NCBI GenBank assembly: GCA_002419025.1
Contig: DIFG01000078.1
Span: forward strand, 1-6,040
Length of the DNA: 6,040 bases
From: Deltaproteobacteria bacterium UBA5754
GTDB taxonomy: Bacteria > Desulfobacterota > Dissulfuribacteria > Dissulfuribacterales > UBA5754
Direction of reading: 5' to 3'
Shown: one piece after another, positions 1 through 4,012 of the stretch
Layout: the number at the start of each line of letters is the position of its first letter
Position numbering within the stretch: the stretch's first letter is position 1
The notes under the pieces: model-generated
What the model saw: only the letters and a program-made list of their open reading frames with translations
Told to the model about the DNA's origin: nothing
Databases searched by the model: none
Translations under genes and position numbers: made by a program

Positions 1-86
1 CATATGCGCTTTACGAGATCGGATGTGACACCCACATACAGGGTTTTGTTTCTGCGGCTGGCCGGAAGATAGACGCACGGCTTCAT
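1..86 (-). CDS. GIY-YIG nuclease, N-terminal part (left copy, runs off window)
   Basis: The first 28 codons and part of the 29th are visible. The product reads MKPCVYLPASRRN followed by KTLYVGVTSDLVKRI. This is the start of the small single-domain GIY-YIG family (UPF0213/YhbQ-like, usually about 90 residues). Visible family features are the GIY position (VYL, residues 5-7), the YIG position (YVG, 17-19) and the arginine of SDLVKR (R27), which is part of the metal-dependent nuclease active site in the fold. The usual YILAS is YLPAS here, a small deviation. ATG at 84-86 is the only reasonable start; no clear Shine-Dalgarno precedes it. The first seven codons and the whole leader are repeated in inverted orientation at the right end of the window. 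The C-terminal half is outside the window, so whether the gene is intact cannot be judged. The family assignment is firm; a role in mobility is inference. Confidence 0.85.
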   Translation of the reverse strand, partial: MKPCVYLPASRRNKTLYVGVTSDLVKRI

Positions 87-189
87 AATTCACGTTCTAT
101 ACTGGATTCCGGCATCCGCCGGAATGACGAGGCGGTATGCAACTGCGCACTGGAAACCGATCAAATTCCACACGAAATGACGAAGAGCC
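66..189 (-). repeat. Left arm of 124-bp inverted repeat (GIY-YIG leader unit)
   Basis: This arm is the reverse complement of 5917-6040 with one mismatch (114 against 5992) and no gaps. It covers the first seven codons of the GIY-YIG gene (66-86) and 103 bp of leader (87-189). Identity stops abruptly at 189, the base next to the stop codon of the lipoprotein gene, so 189 is probably the true 5' edge of the unit. The outer limit cannot be set because the right arm is cut by the window edge; the repeat is at least 124 bp. High identity over mostly non-coding sequence implies a recent copy event or gene conversion. Confidence 0.95.
106..125 (-). repeat. Short palindrome ATTCCGGC-N4-GCCGGAAT, left copy
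   Basis: A perfect 8-bp stem (106-113 with 118-125) encloses a 4-nt loop (114-117). It lies 20 bp upstream of the GIY-YIG start codon. The layout resembles REP-like or dRS3-like repeats (ATTCC...GGAAT class) that are dispersed in many bacterial genomes. The only base that differs between the two arms of the large inverted repeat is in this loop. Confidence 0.85.
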
Positions 190-696
190 CTATTTTTTTG
201 AAAGCGCTGCGATGATGAGCGGCTCGATCTCGCTTTCCGTTACCATCCCCTTGAATTCCTTGATGATCCGTCCATCGCGCCCTATGAGGAAGGATGTGGG
301 AAGGGCGAAGATGTCTCCGTAGTCCTTGAGGACTTCCGGGGTGGCACGGAGGACAGGGAAGTTGATCTCGAGGGCCTTGATGAAGAAGGGCATGACCTTT
401 TCCCAGTCCTGGTCCACCGATATGCCGAGCACGACGAACCCTTTGTCCCGATAGCGTTCCTGGAGCCTCACGAAGTCAGGAAGTTCTAATCTGCATGGCG
501 GGCAGTAGGTGGCGAAGAAATTGATAAAGACCACCTGGCCGGAAAAATCCGAAAGCCTCACCGGTTTGTCTTCCAGGTTGAGCAGGGTGAAGTTCGGGGC
601 CTTCGGGGCCTCGGCCCCGGATGAACAGGCCGTGAGCACGACGGCTGCTGCAAGGAAAAGGGGTGTGATGATTGATTTAAGGATGTTTCTTTGCAT
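190..696 (-). CDS. TlpA/ResA-family thioredoxin-like lipoprotein
   Basis: This is a predicted thiol-disulfide oxidoreductase of 168 residues, anchored by lipid on the periplasmic side of the membrane. A positively charged start and hydrophobic stretch (residues 2-23) end in the lipobox LTAC, with C24 as the lipidated cysteine. Serine at +2 favours outer-membrane sorting. The mature part is an AhpC/TSA-like thioredoxin fold: substrate-entry region PNFTLLNLEDKPVRLSDF (34-51), strand VVFINFFATYCPPC with redox pair C65 and C68, an ISVDQDW segment (92-98), and cis-proline P133 in ALPTSFLI. Members of this family reduce periplasmic disulfides, for instance in cytochrome c maturation, but nothing here fixes the substrate. 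It starts 11 nt after the creatininase-like gene on the same strand, so the two are probably co-transcribed. Only a weak AGGA lies about 10 nt before the ATG. The TAG stop directly abuts the left inverted-repeat arm. Confidence 0.93.
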   Translation of the reverse strand: MQRNILKSIITPLFLAAAVVLTACSSGAEAPKAPNFTLLNLEDKPVRLSDFSGQVVFINFFATYCPPCRLELPDFVRLQERYRDKGFVVLGISVDQDWEKVMPFFIKALEINFPVLRATPEVLKDYGDIFALPTSFLIGRDGRIIKEFKGMVTESEIEPLIIAALSKK

Positions 697-707
697 GGAG
701 AGGGATC

Positions 708-1430
708 CTATTCTTCGAGGTGTGATTCGATGCGGTCTATGAGTCTGGCAAGGAGACGGGCCTCTTCCGCAAGGATGCGGCGGCCCTTGTCCCGCGATGC
801 AGCGGCCGGATTTCCCCAGACGCCGCCGGGCCAGTAACGCCTTTTGTTCCGGACGAGGATCGGCCTGGGAAAGGACGGGTATTCTTCCGGGCTTGTCCTT
901 CGGATGAGGTCCGGTTCGATCTCGAGCATGAGGGATGTCTCCACTTCCCCGGCGTGGGAGTCCCCAGGTGTCTCGACAAGCCCGGTCGAAAGGTCGGCCA
1001 CGAGTTCGAGTATGGAAAGGACTGCCACACGGCTTTCGGAAAGGCGTTCAAGGATCTCCTCCCCTGCATCTGTGAGGGCTGCCATATGGGTCCCGCCTGC
1101 ATGCCCGGAGATGAGGATGAAATTTCTGAGCCCGTGGCCGTACAATGACGAGGCGATCTCGATGGCGAGGGTTCTTACGGTCAGACCCGAGATCGTTATG
1201 GTTCCAGGGTGTCGCGCCGTGCTTCGGCACAACCCATACCAGACCGGCGGAGCAACGAAAACGGGGCGGATGAGGCTCGTCTCCCTTGCAAGTGCGTGGA
1301 CATGGAGCGTATCTGTGCCGAGGGGGAGATGCCTTCCGTGCTCCTCAACGGACCCGAAGGGCACTATCACCGATTGGGTCTTTTCGAGCCCTATCAGGAA
1401 CTCTTCCATGGTGATGCGATCGATCAGCAT
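708..1430 (-). CDS. Creatininase-family amidohydrolase
   Basis: A predicted cytoplasmic metal-dependent cyclic amide hydrolase of 240 residues, typical for the creatininase/FAPy-deformylase/MftE family. Visible metal-site motifs are PFGSVEEHGRHLPLGTDT (24-41; E29, H31 and D40 match the Glu-x-His and Asp ligands of creatininase), SGHAGGTH (108-115, with H110 at the usual ligand position) and DSHAGEVETS (157-166). GVWGNPAAAS near the C-terminus is also typical. Two deviations stand out: the usual NGHGGN is SGHAGGTH, and the family's EH..FPGT is ST.RHPGT (70-77). This points to a subgroup whose substrate cannot be named. No mycofactocin or creatine-degradation genes are adjacent, so those specific roles are not supported. 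The ATG at 1428-1430 gives full family length but has no clear ribosome binding site; M8 (1407-1409) is an alternative. It is probably the first gene of a two-gene unit with the lipoprotein gene. Confidence 0.9.
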   Translation of the reverse strand: MLIDRITMEEFLIGLEKTQSVIVPFGSVEEHGRHLPLGTDTLHVHALARETSLIRPVFVAPPVWYGLCRSTARHPGTITISGLTVRTLAIEIASSLYGHGLRNFILISGHAGGTHMAALTDAGEEILERLSESRVAVLSILELVADLSTGLVETPGDSHAGEVETSLMLEIEPDLIRRTSPEEYPSFPRPILVRNKRRYWPGGVWGNPAAASRDKGRRILAEEARLLARLIDRIESHLEE

Positions 1431-1437
1431 GTCGGCA

Positions 1438-1467
1438 ACTGTACTGGATGGCCCATTTTTCTGTCAA
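1438..1467 (-). promoter_or_regulatory. Candidate sigma-70 promoter for the creatininase-like gene
   Basis: On the minus strand a perfect TTGACA (1462-1467) is followed by an 18-nt spacer and TACAGT (1438-1443, four of six bases of TATAAT). The predicted transcript start would fall within a few bases of the annotated ATG at 1430. Either the mRNA is leaderless, or translation starts at M8, or the real -10 is elsewhere. Seen by eye only. Confidence 0.45.
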
Positions 1468-1560
1468 ACGAAAGGACATCATAAACATCTTGCCACGCCG
1501 TTTGCGGGTCTCCGGCTGGAAATGTCATGAAACCGTCAAGATCCCTATGTAGCGTTCATG

Positions 1561-1590
1561 TTGCACGAGCAAGCACCGATCCTGTATTAT
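1561..1590 (+). promoter_or_regulatory. Candidate sigma-70 promoter for the 97-aa gene
   Basis: TTGCAC (1561-1566) and TATTAT (1585-1590) are separated by 18 nt. The start codon of the small gene at 1632 lies about 41 nt downstream of the -10, leaving room for a leader of ordinary length. It sits in the 201-bp spacer between divergent genes. Apart from the two candidate promoters I see no operator-like palindrome in that spacer. Confidence 0.5.
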
Positions 1591-1631
1591 AGGGGAAATT
1601 TGGAAGAAAAACCGATTGTCGGGAGAAAAGC

Positions 1632-1925
1632 ATGGAGAAGGTCGTGAGCATGAAGGATTTCACGGGGTCGAACCGCGGACGCGTGCGCCGTCTCGAGGCC
1701 ATCAAACAGGAACTTCTCAGGAGTTTCGACATCGACCTCGATGATCTTCTGTCCCGGGAGCCCCCTTCGCGCCTTTCGGTGGAGGAGTTCGATGAACTCA
1801 CCGATCGGATCCTTGCCACCATAGACACCTTTTGCGGAGAACATTCCCAGACCTCTATAAACGATCTCCTCTGGGTCCTCGAGGACGTCAAGGACATCAT
1901 TAAAGAGAACGCCTCCGATTATTAG
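1632..1925 (+). CDS. Small protein of unknown function (97 aa)
   Basis: I do not recognise a family. The product is soluble, charged and mostly predicted helical, with no signal peptide or membrane segment. It has a basic N-terminal third (GSNRGRVRRLEAIKQELL, 12-29) followed by an acidic remainder (FDIDLDDLL, then VEEFDELTDRI, then LLWVLEDVKDIIKEN). One cysteine (C68) is present. The pattern suits a small adaptor or regulatory helical protein, but that is a guess. GGGAG (1621-1625) lies 6 nt before the ATG and supports this start; a second in-frame ATG at 1650 is less well placed. A promoter-like pair lies upstream. The gene stands alone, divergent from the creatininase-like gene and convergent with feoA. 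Its TAG stop at 1923-1925 takes its final G from the fold-back element, so the C-terminus may have been altered by that insertion. Antisense ORFs over it lack recognisable protein features. Confidence 0.65.
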   Translation: MEKVVSMKDFTGSNRGRVRRLEAIKQELLRSFDIDLDDLLSREPPSRLSVEEFDELTDRILATIDTFCGEHSQTSINDLLWVLEDVKDIIKENASDY

Positions 1926-2103
1926 GCGTTAAGCAAAAATAACTTGAACATCTTGCATCTCATCTTCGAGCCATCTTTGGCCGCAGCTCAATCACAAAAT
2001 CCTCACCGTAGCCCTACTACGCCTGCGGTTTTGCTCAATCGCTGCGCCCAAATCTGACTCAAATCTGAGCGCAATTTTGTACAGCTTATTTTCGCTTAAC
2101 GCC
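1925..2103. mobile_element. Fold-back MITE-like element, 179 bp, flanked by TTA
   Basis: The ends are inverted repeats: GGCGTTAAGC-A-AAAATAA (1925-1942) matches the reverse complement of 2086-2103 at 17 of 18 positions. Direct TTA copies (1922-1924 and 2104-2106) flank the ends and look like a 3-bp target duplication. The interior also pairs about the same centre (2014) with no offset: CGCAG 1982-1986 with 2042-2046, CAAAA 1995-1999 with 2029-2033, and CGTAG 2007-2011 with 2017-2021 around a CCCTA loop. Between these stems, 22 of 39 positions (1943-1981 against 2047-2085) still match. The whole element is therefore one imperfect palindrome. It encodes no protein. It lies between two convergent genes, so it could also act as a bidirectional terminator or a structured RNA. 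Confidence 0.75.
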
Positions 2104-2110
2104 TTAAGCG
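2093..2110. terminator. Hairpin at element edge downstream of feoA (weak terminator candidate)
   Basis: CGCTTAA (2093-2099), CGCC (loop) and TTAAGCG (2104-2110) form a perfect 7-bp stem across the right edge of the fold-back element, starting 3 nt past the feoA stop. No uninterrupted T run follows in the feoA direction (GAAAATAA instead), so intrinsic termination is doubtful. Confidence 0.25.
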
Positions 2111-2113
2111 AAC

Positions 2114-2359
2114 TCAGACGGGCTCCACAAGGATCAGCGCCGCCTCTTCATGGCGCAGGCTTATGTGGTATCCCTTGACCACATATTCGATGGGATCGAG
2201 TAGGGGGGCATATTTGACGACATCGACAAGGGTTCCTGCGGTGAAACCCAGATCGAGTAGTCTCTGTTTGAATGGTCCCTTGGCTATGATCCTGATGACG
2301 CGCCCCCGTTCACCGGTTTTGAGATCGTCGAGTGTCATGGTTCGGGGAAAATAGTCCAT
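2114..2359 (-). CDS. feoA: FeoA-family protein (ferrous iron transport accessory)
   Basis: An 81-residue protein of the FeoA/SH3-like beta-barrel family, the usual size for stand-alone FeoA. The family pattern is clear: G17-E-R-G-R-V, then KGPFKQRLLDLGF (27-39), AGTLVDVVKYAPLLDP (41-56) and KGYHISLRHEEA (62-73). FeoA acts at the cytoplasmic face with the FeoB ferrous-iron permease. No feoB is in this window, and the gene downstream is not a transporter, so this copy is either an orphan or works with a distant FeoB; iron regulation cannot be read from the sequence. ATG at 2357-2359 gives the full length. M8 (2336-2338) is a plausible alternative because neither start has a clear ribosome binding site. 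The start lies only 26 bp from that of the divergent SLOG-domain gene, so each promoter must overlap the other gene. Confidence 0.9.
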   Translation of the reverse strand: MDYFPRTMTLDDLKTGERGRVIRIIAKGPFKQRLLDLGFTAGTLVDVVKYAPLLDPIEYVVKGYHISLRHEEAALILVEPV

Positions 2360-2374
2360 TTTCAGCGGGACTGA

Positions 2375-2381
2375 AAGGGGG
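2375..2381 (+). promoter_or_regulatory. Ribosome binding site deciding the SLOG-gene start
   Basis: AAAGGGGG lies 4-5 nt before ATG 2386. It supports that start over the in-frame upstream ATG at 2332, which lies inside feoA on the other strand and would add 18 residues with no family similarity. Confidence 0.6.
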
Positions 2382-2385
2382 TTTC

Positions 2386-2772
2386 ATGGCAAAAGTGGCT
2401 GTCTGCGGTTCAATGAGCTTTTCTTCTTATGATATCGTTAAGGACGTCCTCGACCATCTCATAGCTGAGGGAGATGTGATCCATTCTGGCAATGCCCCCG
2501 GGGCCGACCGTCTCGGCGAGGAATACGCCCGGCAAAACGGACTGGAGCTCAAGATCGTTCCCTCCGAATGGGAAAAACACGGTCTCAAGGGCACTATGAT
2601 GAGAAACGAGGTCCTCCTCCGCTCCGCCGATTTCGTGATCTGTTTCTGGGACGGAGAGTCCGAGGGGACCCGCCACATGCTCGACATCTCCCGGCGTGCG
2701 AAGAAACTCCTCGCTGAGGTGCGGCCGGACGGTTTCCTCCGTCTTTTTCTAAATCCCCGTCTCCTTACCTGA
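2386..2772 (+). CDS. SLOG-domain (DUF2493/YspA-like) nucleotide-binding protein
   Basis: A 128-residue single-domain protein of the Rossmann-like SLOG superfamily, related to the YspA/DUF2493 and cpYpsA groups. Visible motifs are the first strand VAVCGSMSF (4-12), the phosphate-binding segment HSGNAPGADRLGEEYA (33-48; family pattern GGARGAD), RNEVLLRSAD (73-82) and CFWDGESEGTRHML (86-99; family pattern FWDG.S.GT..M). Superfamily members bind nucleotides or nucleotide-derived ligands and some sense signals in defence or stress systems. The specific ligand and role here are unknown, and no toxin or effector gene is next to it. The start at 2386 follows a good ribosome binding site and begins with the canonical first strand. 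The C-terminal 15 residues look non-conserved. It ends 15 nt before the methyltransferase start and in the same reading frame, so the two are probably co-transcribed. Confidence 0.85.
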   Translation: MAKVAVCGSMSFSSYDIVKDVLDHLIAEGDVIHSGNAPGADRLGEEYARQNGLELKIVPSEWEKHGLKGTMMRNEVLLRSADFVICFWDGESEGTRHMLDISRRAKKLLAEVRPDGFLRLFLNPRLLT

Positions 2773-2787
2773 TCCAGTTTTCCGGTC

Positions 2788-3912
2788 TTGCCTAGGAGCG
2801 CGTCCTGCCACCGGTTCTTTGCCGTCATCCCTCCCGGGTTCGAGGAGGTCGCCCGAAATGAATTCCTCGCCTCAGGGATCCGCGGATGCGTCACCGAACC
2901 CGGCGGCATCTCCTTTTCCGGGGCGATCGAGGACCTCTACCGGGCAAATCTCCGCCTCCGGACACCGACCCGTATCCTCGTGAGGATCGGGTCTTTTCGG
3001 GCCTCCTATCTCACGGAGATCGTCGATCATGTCGCCCGCTACCCGTGGGAGGTCTATCTCATCGGGTCCGATTCCGTCCGCGTCCGGGCCGCCTCCCACA
3101 AATCCCGTCTCTATCACACGGGAGCGGTGGCGGAGCGCATCCTCGGTGGGATCTCCCGCAGGCTCGGCCGTCCGGTCCATCCGGCCTCAGGCGAGGACGG
3201 TCCGCTCATCCTCGTGCGTATCCTCGGGGACTCCTGCGAGGTGAGCGTGGACAGCTCGGGAGCGCCACTTCATCGCCGGGGCTATCGGATCGCGGTTGCC
3301 TCCGCGCCCATCCGGGAAAATCTCGCTGCCGGCATCCTGCTTGTCCTCGGTTGGACCGGTGATGCGCCCTTTCTCGACCCCCTGTGCGGATCCGGAACCT
3401 TTGTCATCGAGGCCGCGCTCATGGCCTCCGGGATCGCGCCGGGGCTCAGCCGGTCATTTGCATGCGAGACATGGAGGAATTTCGACCCTGAGGCGTGGCA
3501 TGTGGTCCGCGCAGAGGCGGCTGACCTTGGAAGGCCGGATTCCACAGGCGGGATGTTCGGCCGGGATCAGGATCCTGAAGCCGTAGATGCGGCCCGGGGT
3601 AACGCAGAACGCGCGGGTGTCCGCGCCCTGACCGATTTCGCCGTCTGCGGGCTCGAAGATCTGAAATCTCCAGCAACCCGCCCGGGTCTCATCGTTGCGA
3701 ATCCTCCGTACGGGGTCCGCATCGCCTCTTCTGACACGCATGGTTTTTGCCGCCGTTTCGGGGAGATCCTTTCCCGGCGATTTACCGGCTGGAGGTGCGC
3801 GGTGCTTCTTCCCGCATGGATTCCAGATCATGCCCTTGGGCGGCCGGTCAGGACCCTCGTTGCCTTCTCTCATGGTGGGATCCGGGTCCGTTTGGTAGAG
3901 TTTATGATCTAA
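2788..3912 (+). CDS. rlmL: THUMP-domain class I SAM-dependent RNA methyltransferase (RlmL-like)
   Basis: A 374-residue protein, the usual size for stand-alone RlmL/YpsC-type enzymes (E. coli RlmL is a longer fusion with RlmK). The N-terminal part (about 10-155) holds FFAVIPPGFEEVARNEF and a THUMP RNA-binding region, followed by SGAPLHRRGYR (157-167). The C-terminal Rossmann methyltransferase has SAM motif LDPLCGSGTF (196-205), acidic motif FGRDQDPEAV (257-266) and catalytic IVANPPYG (302-309), the (N/D)PPY signature of amino-group methylation. The likely reaction is N2-guanine methylation of 23S rRNA (m2G2445 in E. coli); a tRNA target cannot be excluded. The frame opens after the SLOG-gene TGA at 2770, so TTG 2788 is the only usual start codon before the conserved FFAVIPPG. 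No Shine-Dalgarno precedes it, so expression may rely on coupling to the gene before it. It is probably in one operon with its plus-strand neighbours. Confidence 0.9.
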   Translation: MPRSASCHRFFAVIPPGFEEVARNEFLASGIRGCVTEPGGISFSGAIEDLYRANLRLRTPTRILVRIGSFRASYLTEIVDHVARYPWEVYLIGSDSVRVRAASHKSRLYHTGAVAERILGGISRRLGRPVHPASGEDGPLILVRILGDSCEVSVDSSGAPLHRRGYRIAVASAPIRENLAAGILLVLGWTGDAPFLDPLCGSGTFVIEAALMASGIAPGLSRSFACETWRNFDPEAWHVVRAEAADLGRPDSTGGMFGRDQDPEAVDAARGNAERAGVRALTDFAVCGLEDLKSPATRPGLIVANPPYGVRIASSDTHGFCRRFGEILSRRFTGWRCAVLLPAWIPDHALGRPVRTLVAFSHGGIRVRLVEFMI

Positions 3913-3917
3913 TTCCA

Positions 3918-3987
3918 TGAATCCGTGAGATATGCACTCGAACCTTTCGATCCCACAGAATAAACCGACGGCCGGCCCACGGATTCA
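3918..3987. promoter_or_regulatory. Inverted repeat in the leader of the phosphohexomutase gene
   Basis: TGAATCCGTG (3918-3927) and CACGGATTCA (3978-3987) are perfect 10-bp inverted copies separated by 50 nt, within the 100-nt gap before the mutase start. The self-complementary GGCCGGCC (3970-3977) touches the right copy. In RNA this could form a long-range stem 13 nt upstream of the ribosome binding site. It could be a leader structure, a processing site or a pair of protein-binding half-sites; a function is not shown. Confidence 0.4.
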
Positions 3988-3998
3988 GGTAATTCGAC

Positions 3999-4005
3999 AG
4001 GGAGG
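3999..4005 (+). promoter_or_regulatory. Shine-Dalgarno deciding the mutase start
   Basis: AGGGAGG lies 7 nt before GTG 4013. It favours this start over the in-frame ATG at 3932, whose 27 extra residues show no family similarity. Confidence 0.75.
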
Positions 4006-4012
4006 TGGATCA

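Noticed and set aside
844..1530. 228-codon open frame opposite the creatininase-like gene
   Set aside because: It has no recognisable family pattern and is serine/arginine-rich as expected of an antisense shadow. The opposite strand carries clear metal-site motifs.
2332..2385. Longer N-terminus for the SLOG protein from ATG 2332
   Set aside because: The 18 extra residues overlap feoA antisense and lack family similarity, while ATG 2386 has a good ribosome site and begins the first strand.
2770..2772. TGA between SLOG and methyltransferase as a recoded selenocysteine codon
   Set aside because: There is no cysteine-type conserved position there in either family and no obvious selenocysteine-insertion hairpin after it; a normal stop followed by a new start is simpler.
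3932..4012. Mutase start at ATG 3932
   Set aside because: The 27 added residues do not resemble the family, and GTG 4013 follows AGGGAGG at ideal spacing.
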